Below, piece after piece: positions 34,024 through 42,401 of a DNA stretch of 64,000 nt (positions are counted from its first letter, which is position 1; every line of letters starts with the position of its first letter). Source of the stretch: Rheinheimera sp. MM224 (GTDB lineage: Bacteria; Pseudomonadota; Gammaproteobacteria; Enterobacterales; Alteromonadaceae). The notes below the pieces were generated by a model. It did not search any database. It was not told the origin of the DNA and saw nothing but the letters and a program-made list of their open reading frames with translations. The translations under genes and the position numbers were made by a program. The DNA is taken from NCBI RefSeq assembly GCF_947090785.1, contig NZ_OX352320.1, positions 1,674,001-1,738,000 on the forward strand. Direction: 5' to 3'.

Positions 34024-34462
34024 TCTTGAGTAAAACAGCTTTGGTTAAAAAAGATACTGTAATCTGCCACTTTCTGTAGAGCTTGCCAAGGGACTGATTG
34101 ATGAATAATTCTGCATTGAATTCGGTGCATTAGTTTGGAGCGTTATCGCACCAAGATTGCACGGTGAAACAGGTTAAACTATGGAAAATAGCTATGATTT
34201 TATCATTTTTATCATATTTCAACTGGCCTGGACCTAAAATTTGCTCTGGCATAAGAAATGCTTGATTTGTGAACAGTGTGGTCTTGTCGTTTATTCCGGG
34301 CAGGCTTTAACTCTTTTGTCACATAGTGCAAATAGAGTAAATGAACATCAGGCTCCGTGTTGCGGAGTATTACAGGCAGGGAGTGGCCTTTGCTGAGCAG
34401 TTGAGCGAAAACATACCGTTTCATTACAACTTTATATCAGCACACTATAGAAGGAGTTTTAT
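34024..34462. other. Non-coding regulatory region upstream of galU
   Basis: No gene is visible in these 439 bases. They lie between the divergent lapG and galU transcripts and must hold the promoter of the rightward EPS operon. A GG-N10-GC sigma-54-like site is present at 34247-34263, and a small hairpin CTCCG/CGGAG lies near 34352-34366. The galU ribosome site AAGGAG is at 34451-34456. Confidence 0.6.
34247..34263 (+). promoter_or_regulatory. Candidate sigma-54 promoter for the EPS operon
   Basis: TGGCATAAGAAATGCTT has GG and GC exactly 10 bases apart and fits TGGCAC-N5-TTGCW at most positions. It would give a 5' leader of about 190 bases before galU. The match comes from one site read by eye and could be chance in AT-rich DNA. 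Confidence 0.35.
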
Positions 34463-35395
34463 ATGCAACCATCTGAATTTCGTAAAGTAACAAGAGCCGT
34501 CATACCTGTTGCCGGTCTTGGAACACGCATGTTGCCTGCAACAAAAGCTATCCCGAAAGAAATGTTACCTGTGGTTGATAAGCCTTTGATCCAATACGTG
34601 ATTGAAGAAGCGGCAGCTGCAGGTATTACTGAAATCATTTTAGTCACCCACAGCAGTAAAAACTCCATCGAAAACCATTTCGACACCAGCTTTGAATTAG
34701 AAACTCAGTTGGAAAAAAGGGTGAAACGTTCGCTGTTAGAAGAAGTGCGATCGATTAATCCCAAGCATGTCACAGTGATTTCGGTGCGTCAGCATGTGGC
34801 TTTAGGTTTGGGGCATGCCATTTTGTGTGCCGCCCCTATTATAGGTAATGAACCTTTTGCGGTGCTGCTGCCTGATGTGTTGATCAGCAAGTACGAAAGT
34901 AATTTAAAACAAGATAACCTGAAAGCCATGCTCGACCGTTATCAGGTGACTGGCGCCAGTCAGGTGATGGTTGAAGCAGTACCTGCAGCTGCGGTCAGCT
35001 CTTATGGTGTGGTGGATTTAAATGGAGCTGCTATTGCAGAGGGCCAGTCTGTGCAGCTGCATGCCATGGTAGAGAAACCTTTGGTGGATGAAGCTCCGTC
35101 TAATATGGCCATTACCGGCCGTTATGTATTGTCTCCTGCTGTGATGGAAATCCTGAGTTTTACCCAGCCAGGTGCTGGTGATGAAATTCAGCTGACGGAT
35201 GCATTAGCTCAGTTGTTAAAAGAACAAACCATGGAAGCCTACCGTATTGTTGGCCGAAGCCACGACTGCGGCAGTAAGCTGGGTTACCTGGAAGCTATTG
35301 TCACTTACGCACTGAAAGATCAGGTATTAGGCGCTGAATTTGGTGCCTACCTGCAAACTTTGTTAAGCAATAAAAAACTTAGTTTAATCGCCTGA
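34463..35395 (+). CDS. galU: UTP-glucose-1-phosphate uridylyltransferase
   Basis: The 310-residue enzyme makes UDP-glucose from UTP and glucose-1-phosphate. The nucleotide-binding start [21 protein letters not shown] is visible in two parts at residues 14-34, followed by [10 protein letters not shown], and later [14 protein letters not shown] and [13 protein letters not shown]. It opens the rightward EPS operon and feeds the next gene, UDP-glucose dehydrogenase. AAGGAG lies six bases before the ATG. A second galU may exist elsewhere in the genome, as is common when one copy belongs to an EPS cluster. Confidence 0.95.
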   Translation: MQPSEFRKVTRAVIPVAGLGTRMLPATKAIPKEMLPVVDKPLIQYVIEEAAAAGITEIILVTHSSKNSIENHFDTSFELETQLEKRVKRSLLEEVRSINPKHVTVISVRQHVALGLGHAILCAAPIIGNEPFAVLLPDVLISKYESNLKQDNLKAMLDRYQVTGASQVMVEAVPAAAVSSYGVVDLNGAAIAEGQSVQLHAMVEKPLVDEAPSNMAITGRYVLSPAVMEILSFTQPGAGDEIQLTDALAQLLKEQTMEAYRIVGRSHDCGSKLGYLEAIVTYALKDQVLGAEFGAYLQTLLSNKKLSLIA

Positions 35396-35501
35396 GTCTG
35401 GCTTTTTTGTCTGTCTGGCGTCCGGCATTGAGCTGTTAAAGTAGCGGCGTTTATCTTTATCAATGGCCTGACGCATTGCTTCAAAGTTAAAGGGATAACA
35501 C

Positions 35502-36857
35502 ATGAAGTTAAGTATTTTTGGTACAGGTTATGTAGGTTTGGTCACTGGCGCTTGTCTGGCAGATGTTGGACACGATGTGATTTGTGTTGACGTCAATCAG
35601 GCAAAAATTGACAGCCTGAAACTGGGAGGGATCCCGATTTATGAACCTGGTCTTGAAAGCGTCGTAAAAAGTAATGTGGCGCAAGGCAATCTGAGATTTA
35701 CCACCAGTGCTGAAGAGGCAGTGCAGCATGCTGAGGTTATTTACATCGCCGTAGGCACACCACCAGACGAAGACGGTTCGGCAGATTTGCAGTACGTAAT
35801 GGCTGTTGGCAAAACCATAGGTCAGTTGATGAACAGCTATAAAGTGGTCGTCAATAAAAGTACTGTACCTGTAGGCACGGCAGATAAAGTGACGGAGGTC
35901 ATGCAGCAGGCGCTGAACGATCGCAATTCCACTGCTGAATTTGACGTGGTCTCCAATCCTGAGTTTTTAAAAGAAGGCGCAGCTGTAGCTGACTTTATGC
36001 GGCCCGACCGCATTGTTATTGGCACCAGTTCAGACTTTGCTGAAAGTATTATGCGTGAGGTATACGCGCCTTTTAACCGTAACCACGAAAAAATCATCGT
36101 CATGGATGTGCGCAGCAGCGAACTGACCAAGTATGCAGCCAACTGCATGCTGGCGACCAAAATCAGCTTTATGAACGAAATGTCCAATATTGCAGAGCGG
36201 GTTGGTGCAGATATTGAGAATGTTCGTAAAGGTATTGGCTCGGATCCCCGTATTGGTTACCACTTTATTTACGCTGGCTGTGGTTATGGTGGCAGTTGCT
36301 TCCCTAAAGATGTTCAGGCGTTAGCGCGTACCTCGGCTCAGTTTGGTTATGAATCAAAAATTCTGAATGCGGTAGAAAACGTCAATAACAAACAGAAAGA
36401 AAAACTGTTTGAGATGATTTGTAAGCACTACGGTGTCTGGGATAAAGCTGAAAAAGGCGAGACCAAAGATATTTTAAAAGGCAAAACTTTTGCGCTTTGG
36501 GGTCTGGCCTTTAAACCTAACACGGATGATATGCGTGAAGCACCAAGCCGTGTATTGATGGAACAACTCTGGGCCGCCGGTGCAAAAGTGCAGGCTTATG
36601 ATCCTGAAGCCATGGATGAAACCCAAAAAATCTACGGCGATCGGGCGACGTTGTCTTTGCTTGGTACCAAAGAGGGCGCAGTCCGGGACGCGAATGCGTT
36701 AGTGATTATCACCGAATGGAAGGCCTTTAAGGTGCTGGACTATGCCTTTGCGAAAAGCAATTTAAAAGATTCAGTGATCTTTGATGGCAGAAATATTTTT
36801 GACCAGGCGTCGATGAAAAGAGAGGGAATTACCTATTATTCAATAGGTCGTGGGTAA
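35502..36857 (+). CDS. ugd: UDP-glucose 6-dehydrogenase
   Basis: The 451-residue enzyme oxidises UDP-glucose to UDP-glucuronate with two NAD. It shows the Rossmann motif [15 protein letters not shown] at the N-terminus, the central domain block [16 protein letters not shown] near residue 155, the catalytic Cys in [14 protein letters not shown] near residue 265, and the C-terminal [17 protein letters not shown] near residue 335. It indicates an acidic exopolysaccharide containing glucuronate or a sugar derived from it. It lies 106 bases after galU and 6 bases before the flippase gene. Confidence 0.96.
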   Translation: MKLSIFGTGYVGLVTGACLADVGHDVICVDVNQAKIDSLKLGGIPIYEPGLESVVKSNVAQGNLRFTTSAEEAVQHAEVIYIAVGTPPDEDGSADLQYVMAVGKTIGQLMNSYKVVVNKSTVPVGTADKVTEVMQQALNDRNSTAEFDVVSNPEFLKEGAAVADFMRPDRIVIGTSSDFAESIMREVYAPFNRNHEKIIVMDVRSSELTKYAANCMLATKISFMNEMSNIAERVGADIENVRKGIGSDPRIGYHFIYAGCGYGGSCFPKDVQALARTSAQFGYESKILNAVENVNNKQKEKLFEMICKHYGVWDKAEKGETKDILKGKTFALWGLAFKPNTDDMREAPSRVLMEQLWAAGAKVQAYDPEAMDETQKIYGDRATLSLLGTKEGAVRDANALVIITEWKAFKVLDYAFAKSNLKDSVIFDGRNIFDQASMKREGITYYSIGRG

Positions 36858-36863
36858 CCTTCA

Positions 36864-38111
36864 ATGAAAGGATTAGTGGCAAGCTTTCTTTCGAAAGGCT
36901 CTCTGTTTGCTTTTCAGCTATTGACCTTAATGCTGTTGTCCAGATTTGTCGACAAACAGTATTTTGGGGCTTTTGCGATCATCAACAGCTTATACTTTTT
37001 CTGCATTATCGTCTCGGAAGCGGGCGGTATGCAGCAGGTGATCAATGCACAAAACAGTGCTGATGAAAAAAGGATTATTGCAAAATCCTTTCTGACGTCA
37101 GCTCTTGGTGTTGCAGTCATGCTGCTGTTGTTAGTATTACTGCCTTTGCTTTACAGCATTGATGTCAGTGTTGGGGCTATGCTGTTGCTGATGTCAGCCT
37201 TGCTGTTTTATGGTGTCGCCTCAAGTCTGACCGGGGTGCTGTATAAAGAACTCAGATTTTACAAAGTTGCTTTTGTCGAATGCACAGCTGAGCTGCTTTC
37301 ACTGGCGGTAGCTTTTGCGTACGGGTACTTTTATTCATTTGATATCACCGTCTTAATTATAAAAATCAGTGGTTACTCTTATATCCGCTTTTTAATCCTC
37401 TGGATTTTTTTCAAAGAACACGCCCTTTTTGGCAATGCTATTGGCCTGATACGGCAGAAATCATCGGATAACTCCGGTTTTTCGACCAAGGTCACCCTGA
37501 GTAACCTGTTGTCGTTTTTTGTCCGCTTTGGCGACAATTTGGTGATAGGCAAGCTGTTTAGTCTGGAGATTTTATCTCTGTATGACAGGGCCTATCAGAT
37601 CACTAAATACCCTGTAATGCTGATCGCGTTTTCGTTACAACCTGCCATTCAGCCTTTGGTTAAAAAGTTAAAAAGCTTTCAGGAGCTGAGGTTTTTTTTG
37701 CTAAAAATAAGTGCGATATTTTTAGTAGGTGGTTTTTTCCTGGTGCTGTTTATCCAATTGAATGCACGGGACATCATTATCTTCATCATCGGTGAACAGT
37801 GGGTCGGTATTGAAGATATGCTGATCATCTTAAGTATTTCTATTCCTTTCCAGGCCATGTATAGCGTCAGTGGTGGTATTTATTACGCTCTTTCGCACCC
37901 CGAACGAAATTTGAAAATTAATCTGATGCTGGTGGTGATGTTGCTGGCTTCCATACTGCTGGGTTATTTCGCAGATAGCTTTTTAACTTCATTAGTACTT
38001 ATTTCAGCCTCGTTTATCACCGTCTCATTTATTTGCTTCTTTGACATCTGGTATATGGAAAGAAGAATGATCATGCCATGGAGAGCCAATGAAAGTCCTT
38101 CACGTAGCTGA
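36864..38111 (+). CDS. wzx: Polysaccharide flippase, Wzx type
   Basis: This 415-residue polytopic membrane protein of the oligosaccharide flippase/PST family has about twelve hydrophobic segments. Its family-like N-terminus (SFLSKGSLFAFQLLTLMLLS) contains the segment that starts the first helix, and FGDNLVIGKLFS lies near residue 225. It moves lipid-linked repeat units across the inner membrane. The 3' end overlaps the following glycosyltransferase start by 23 bases. The gene name is given by context and family; sequence similarity within Wzx is always low. Confidence 0.88.
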   Translation: MKGLVASFLSKGSLFAFQLLTLMLLSRFVDKQYFGAFAIINSLYFFCIIVSEAGGMQQVINAQNSADEKRIIAKSFLTSALGVAVMLLLLVLLPLLYSIDVSVGAMLLLMSALLFYGVASSLTGVLYKELRFYKVAFVECTAELLSLAVAFAYGYFYSFDITVLIIKISGYSYIRFLILWIFFKEHALFGNAIGLIRQKSSDNSGFSTKVTLSNLLSFFVRFGDNLVIGKLFSLEILSLYDRAYQITKYPVMLIAFSLQPAIQPLVKKLKSFQELRFFLLKISAIFLVGGFFLVLFIQLNARDIIIFIIGEQWVGIEDMLIILSISIPFQAMYSVSGGIYYALSHPERNLKINLMLVVMLLASILLGYFADSFLTSLVLISASFITVSFICFFDIWYMERRMIMPWRANESPSRS

Positions 38112-39153
38112 AACTGTTAAAGGCGGCGTCGCCACTTACCTGAATCTGTTGAGTCATGTGACAGGTGAGCAGTGCACTAATGTATTTTTGGTGCCTGAAA
38201 ATCAGCGCACTTATATAGAGAATGAGTCTATAGGTTTTAGCTCCACAGGCCGCGGCGTGTCTGGTTTGCTCTCGATGTTCAAAGCTTTTTATCGGCTGTG
38301 TAAAAGTGACAGTCCGGACATTATTTTTCTGCACAGTACCTTTGCTGGTCTTCTTCGGCTTTTTTGCATCATCAACCCGGCACTGAAAGATAAGTTTGTT
38401 TATTGCTCCCATGGCTGGAGCTTTAATATGGATAAGAGAAAAATCATCTTAAAACTCTATGCTGCCATTGAGCTTTGTCTGTCCTGGCTCTGCGCAAAAA
38501 TAGTCTGTATTTCGGGTTACGAGATGAATGAAGCCATCAGGATTGGCATCAGTAAAAGAAAACTCATCGTTATTTACAATTCCCTTCCTGAATCTTATGA
38601 GCTAGATCATGACTTTAAACCTGATTTTTTAACTGAAGAGCAGCAAAAGTACATTGTCTTTATCGGTCGGAAAAGCCAGCAGAAAGGCTATGACTTTTTA
38701 GATGAACTATCCCGTTACCTTCCCTCACATTACAAAATAGTCGTCATAGGCGATTTTGACAGCAGTGATTTTCACAGTGACCGTATCGTTGTCGCTGGCT
38801 GGCTTAGCAGCAGCAAAATCAACAGTATTTTAATTGGTGCCAGAGCCTTGATCTGCCCTTCAAGGTGGGAAGGTTTTGGTTTTGTTGTGATTGAATCCTT
38901 TCGTGTTGGCGTGCCTGTGATTGGTTCCAACAGAGGTGCTCTGCCTGAGCTGATTTTACCGCCTTTAAATGGCTTTACTTTTGATCTGGATAACCTGGCC
39001 TCAACAGAGTCCATCTTTGTGGCGCTTGACGATGAAGCTAAGTTTCGCGAGTTGAAATTAAATGCCAAAGCTGCATTTTTGCAGCGTTTTACCGCAGAGA
39101 AATTTAAGGCCTCGATATTAACTTTGTATAAAGACCTTCAGGTGGGAAAATAA
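38089..39153 (+). CDS. Glycosyltransferase family 4 (GT-B fold)
   Basis: The 354-residue enzyme has the GT-B pattern. The N-terminal domain begins MKVLHVAETVKGGVATYLN, and YCSHGWSF lies near residue 105. The C-terminal nucleotide-sugar domain shows VFIGRKSQQKGYDFLDEL near residue 192, then CPSRWEGFGFVVIESFRVG near residue 260, whose E-x7-E motif is typical of retaining GT4 enzymes, and VIGSNRGALPELI. It adds one sugar to the lipid-linked EPS repeat unit; donor and linkage cannot be read. It overlaps the wzx 3' end. Confidence 0.93.
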   Translation: MKVLHVAETVKGGVATYLNLLSHVTGEQCTNVFLVPENQRTYIENESIGFSSTGRGVSGLLSMFKAFYRLCKSDSPDIIFLHSTFAGLLRLFCIINPALKDKFVYCSHGWSFNMDKRKIILKLYAAIELCLSWLCAKIVCISGYEMNEAIRIGISKRKLIVIYNSLPESYELDHDFKPDFLTEEQQKYIVFIGRKSQQKGYDFLDELSRYLPSHYKIVVIGDFDSSDFHSDRIVVAGWLSSSKINSILIGARALICPSRWEGFGFVVIESFRVGVPVIGSNRGALPELILPPLNGFTFDLDNLASTESIFVALDDEAKFRELKLNAKAAFLQRFTAEKFKASILTLYKDLQVGK

Positions 39154-39154
39154 C

Positions 39155-40216
39155 ATGATCACAGTGAACTCCTGCATCTCCACCTCATTGGGTGGTATTG
39201 AAACCTTAATTCGGGAGGTTCAGTCCTTATTTAAAGGCTCTGGCGCCCGGGTCACAGAGTTTTTTAAGTACAGAGCGGGCAAGCATGTCTACAGTGAATC
39301 TCCTGCAGTAACTTACATTTGCTACGGCGAAGAGAGTAAAGCTGGGTATGCCGCAAAAATAATGACGGCATTGAATTTATGGCGGCAGTTGAAAAAACTT
39401 GCTCCTGTAGGAGAGGACCTGCTGGTTTTTCATCCTACTGATATTCTGTATATCCCTGCCTCTGTCTTGAAACTGAACAATGTCATTTTAGTGCAGACCA
39501 ACCGCCTGGACATTATCTTTACGCCTTTGGGCAAGCTGGCGATGGCGCTCAGAAGCCGCTATATCAATCACTTTACGGTTTATACCTCCTTCGATGAAGC
39601 TGAGCTCGGTGCACTGTATCCGCAGTTTAAATCCAGAATAAAAATTATCCCCAGAGCCAGTAAAATAGATAAAGCGGGCACTATTCCCGTGCAGTCGAAA
39701 AAATTACTGACGCTGGCGCGGGTTTTTGAAGATCAGAAAAACTTCAAAGCTATGGTGGAGGTGATGAGGCTTTTGCCTACAGACTACACTCTGGATATTT
39801 ATGGTGATGGTTCAGAGCAAGAGGTGTCTGATTTAAAGGCACTGATAGCAGATGACAGCCGGATTACTTATAAAGGCTCTTCCAATAAAGTAGAGGAAAT
39901 TTATAAAAAGTATTCTTTATTTTTAATGACGTCCCGCTATGAAGGCTTTGGACAAACCCTTGTGGAAGCAAGAAGCCAGGGCTTACCCATCATTTTGTTT
40001 GATACTTTTCCTGCCGCCCAATGGATAGTGCGCGACGGTGAAAATGGCTATTTGATCCCCCCTTATGACATAGCAGCTATGTCTGAAAAAATCATCACTG
40101 TGCTTGGCAATACGCAGGTCTATACCAGCTTTGGCCAGCGCGCTTTGGTGCTGGCCGAAGAAACCTCAAAAGGTGCGATCAATGACAGCTGGAAGGGGTT
40201 ATCCATTGAACTCTAA
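39155..40216 (+). CDS. Glycosyltransferase family 4 (GT-B fold)
   Basis: The 353-residue enzyme starts one base after the previous stop. Its N-terminus has the acceptor-site glycine loop STSLGGIETLIREV. The donor domain shows LLTLARVFEDQKNFKAMVE near residue 184, YGDGSE near 222, and SRYEGFGQTLVEARSQGLP near residue 262 with the E-x7-E motif. It is the second of three sugar transferases of the operon. The 3' end overlaps the start of the next glycosyltransferase gene. Confidence 0.92.
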   Translation: MITVNSCISTSLGGIETLIREVQSLFKGSGARVTEFFKYRAGKHVYSESPAVTYICYGEESKAGYAAKIMTALNLWRQLKKLAPVGEDLLVFHPTDILYIPASVLKLNNVILVQTNRLDIIFTPLGKLAMALRSRYINHFTVYTSFDEAELGALYPQFKSRIKIIPRASKIDKAGTIPVQSKKLLTLARVFEDQKNFKAMVEVMRLLPTDYTLDIYGDGSEQEVSDLKALIADDSRITYKGSSNKVEEIYKKYSLFLMTSRYEGFGQTLVEARSQGLPIILFDTFPAAQWIVRDGENGYLIPPYDIAAMSEKIITVLGNTQVYTSFGQRALVLAEETSKGAINDSWKGLSIEL

Positions 40217-41201
40217 ACTCTGCTCCATCATTATTCCTGTGTATAACGACTGGGATTATCTAAAGCGACTGATAGAACGGATCCTCACTATCAGCGCTGG
40301 TTCCGCTGTTGATCTGAGTCACTTTTTTGAAGTGATTGTTATTGATGATGGCTCCGCTTCTGATCTTTCAGCTCAGATGCCGGTATCACCTATGGTGACT
40401 TATTTAAGAAAGACCAACGGCGGCGTGTCATCGGCGAGAAATCTGGGCATTGATTCCGCAAGCTCCGATTACATTATGTTTTTAGACTGTGATGACGATA
40501 TACCGGACAACTTATTTGAAATCATGCAGCGGGATCTGGTGACATCAGATAAGGATATTCATCAGTACTCTTATGTCACACGGCATGAGGGGACTGGTGC
40601 AGAGACTAGCCACATCATCAATAGTGCTGATGGCACAGAGCTGTTTTCCCATTTTTTGCTGAAGAAAAATAGTTTTCATATCTGCTCATTTATTTTCAGC
40701 ATGAAATTTTTGCAACAGCATCAGCTGCGTTTTAGCGAAGATACCGGCCTTAGCGAAGATGTATTGTTTATCTTTAATGCCTTTGCAGTCGCAGCGAACA
40801 TCAAAGGTTTTGAGGATGTGCTTTATTATTACAACATCCGCCAGGGGTCTGTGATCTCTTCCTTTAAAGGCAAGCGAGAAACTGAACATCTGTCTGCTTT
40901 TGCTCAAATATCGCAGCTTAGTCAGACTCATCTGACCGGTGCTTTGCAATCCGAAGCCAATTTTTTTCTGAAAACCTGCCTTATTAACCTCTATGTCCGC
41001 AGTCTGAAGCTGGCAAAAGCCAATCATGCTGCAGACTACCTTGATTTATTGCAGCAAATGAAGCGTTTTGGCGCAGCGATAGGACGCTGTCACTATCCAT
41101 ATTCTTTCAAAGGCCTGTTCGTGATTGGATTCGATGTGTTGTTGAAAAGTTCTCAGTTTGAGCGCCTGTCGAAAGTAATGAACAGGACTGTACATGGGTA
41201 A
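40206..41201 (+). CDS. Glycosyltransferase family 2 (GT-A fold)
   Basis: About 331 residues. The GT2 nucleotide-binding strand CSIIIPVYNDWDYL is at the N-terminus, VIVIDDGSASDL near residue 42, NGGVSSARNLGID near 74, and the metal-binding DxD region FLDCDDDIPDN near 94. It is an inverting transferase for the EPS repeat unit. The start is uncertain: TTG at 40206 has AAGGGG upstream and places the GT2 strand first, while ATG at 40182 would add eight residues. Both overlap the previous gene. Its last codons overlap the start of the wzy 5' part by 8 bases. Confidence 0.88.
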   Translation: MNSKLCSIIIPVYNDWDYLKRLIERILTISAGSAVDLSHFFEVIVIDDGSASDLSAQMPVSPMVTYLRKTNGGVSSARNLGIDSASSDYIMFLDCDDDIPDNLFEIMQRDLVTSDKDIHQYSYVTRHEGTGAETSHIINSADGTELFSHFLLKKNSFHICSFIFSMKFLQQHQLRFSEDTGLSEDVLFIFNAFAVAANIKGFEDVLYYYNIRQGSVISSFKGKRETEHLSAFAQISQLSQTHLTGALQSEANFFLKTCLINLYVRSLKLAKANHAADYLDLLQQMKRFGAAIGRCHYPYSFKGLFVIGFDVLLKSSQFERLSKVMNRTVHG

Positions 41202-41343
41202 GATCCTTTTATATTTAACCAGTTTTTTTCTTGTTTTCGAAAACACCGCGCTCAGTGTAATAGGGGGGCTTTTACTGCTCCTCTGGCTATTTCTTTATTT
41301 CCTGCAGTCACTTTGTATTTGCTGTTTAATTTTTATTCGATAG
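41194..41343 (+). CDS. 5' part of the EPS polymerase gene (frameshifted N-terminus, 49 codons)
   Basis: ATG at 41194 overlaps the stop of the GT2 gene and has AGGA seven bases upstream. The frame reads MGKILLYLTSFFLVFENTAL, a plausible first membrane segment, reaches SVIGG encoded by a run of six G (41263-41268), and then degenerates to Leu-rich sequence before TAG at 41341. If one G were added, or the ribosome moved back one base at the run, the frame would continue as GGAFTAPLAISLFPAVTLYL straight into the polymerase at 41313-42401. I therefore read it as the true N-terminus of that gene. Confidence 0.6.
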   Translation: MGKILLYLTSFFLVFENTALSVIGGLLLLLWLFLYFLQSLCICCLIFIR

Positions 41344-42401
41344 ATGGTGTGGGTAAACGCATTATTTATTTTATCTTTGCTGTTTTATTTTTCTCTTTAG
41401 CCTACTTATTTATCTTCGCAGACAGTCTTTATTTTGGCTTTTTGCTTGACCGGGGATTGAGGTTGTTCTTGATTAATCTTGCCTCCTTTGTGTTTTTAGT
41501 TTTCTTCTTAACCTTTGATTACGCTGAATTAAAAGTAGCCAGCAAGATATCTGCCATTCTTATTGTGATGGTGTTTTTTATTAACCTTGTTGCCCCTGAG
41601 ATTGTCAATAATCCCTCTTTTTTGCAGGGCTCTGCTGCATTTTCACCTGACCGGATGCGGGGTTTTACTCTGGAGGCGAGTACCTTCGGTTTTCAGGTGG
41701 TTACGGCAGTGATGTTGCTGGCCATTATATTCAGCGTTAATTATCTGTTGTCTATTGTGGTCGTGGTTTCTTTTTTACTCTTTACCTCGTCAAAAGGCGC
41801 CTTACTTGCTTTTTGTTTATCGGTTGTTATCTCAAAGTTTGTGTTGGCAAAAAGTGGCTTTAATAAAATCACTTTTCTTATTGTTGGCTTTCTCGCCTTT
41901 TCTTTTGGTTTTTATTATGTGCTGCTGGATGCCTTTATCCTCGATATCGAAAAGTACAATAGCTCCTCAACCCGCGGGGTCATGATATTTACCGGTGTTT
42001 ACAGCGCCTTAGTCTCACCTCTTGGCGTGGGTTTTACCGGCTACTTTAATCAGATCTACCAGCTGGGCCCCGATATTATCAATTTTGTAGATTATTACTT
42101 TCCAAATTTGTTTAATTTTGACGAAGTGATTACTTATTTCATCGTAGGTAACGTGGAGTCTGTATCGACAAAAACCTTGTTTTTTGACTGGCTTATTTAT
42201 GCAGGCTGGGTGTTTTTATACTTATTTTATAAATTTTTATCATTTTGCTTTTCAAAAATTAAAACAGCGGGTGGAAAAAACCTGTCTTTATTTATTTTTA
42301 TGATCATTTCCTGGTGTTTTTATGTGCCGCTGGATGGCCGTATTATTGGACTGTTGGCGATAGCTACGCTTATTAAATTTAACAGGGAGCGGGGAGCATG
42401 A
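41313..42401 (+). CDS. wzy: EPS polymerase, Wzy/O-antigen ligase-like membrane protein
   Basis: The visible frame encodes 362 residues with about ten hydrophobic segments, Phe- and Leu-rich. It has a Wzy-like SSSTRGVMIFTGVYSALVSP region near residue 215 and a periplasmic loop after it. Its position, between the glycosyltransferases and acyltransferases, fits the polymerase that joins repeat units. The only local start is a TTG at 41313 without a good ribosome site. Adding the upstream part at 41194 through a one-base shift at the G run gives about 402 residues, a usual Wzy length. The 3' end overlaps the next gene as ATGA. Confidence 0.75.
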   Translation: MYLLFNFYSIDGVGKRIIYFIFAVLFFSLAYLFIFADSLYFGFLLDRGLRLFLINLASFVFLVFFLTFDYAELKVASKISAILIVMVFFINLVAPEIVNNPSFLQGSAAFSPDRMRGFTLEASTFGFQVVTAVMLLAIIFSVNYLLSIVVVVSFLLFTSSKGALLAFCLSVVISKFVLAKSGFNKITFLIVGFLAFSFGFYYVLLDAFILDIEKYNSSSTRGVMIFTGVYSALVSPLGVGFTGYFNQIYQLGPDIINFVDYYFPNLFNFDEVITYFIVGNVESVSTKTLFFDWLIYAGWVFLYLFYKFLSFCFSKIKTAGGKNLSLFIFMIISWCFYVPLDGRIIGLLAIATLIKFNRERGA

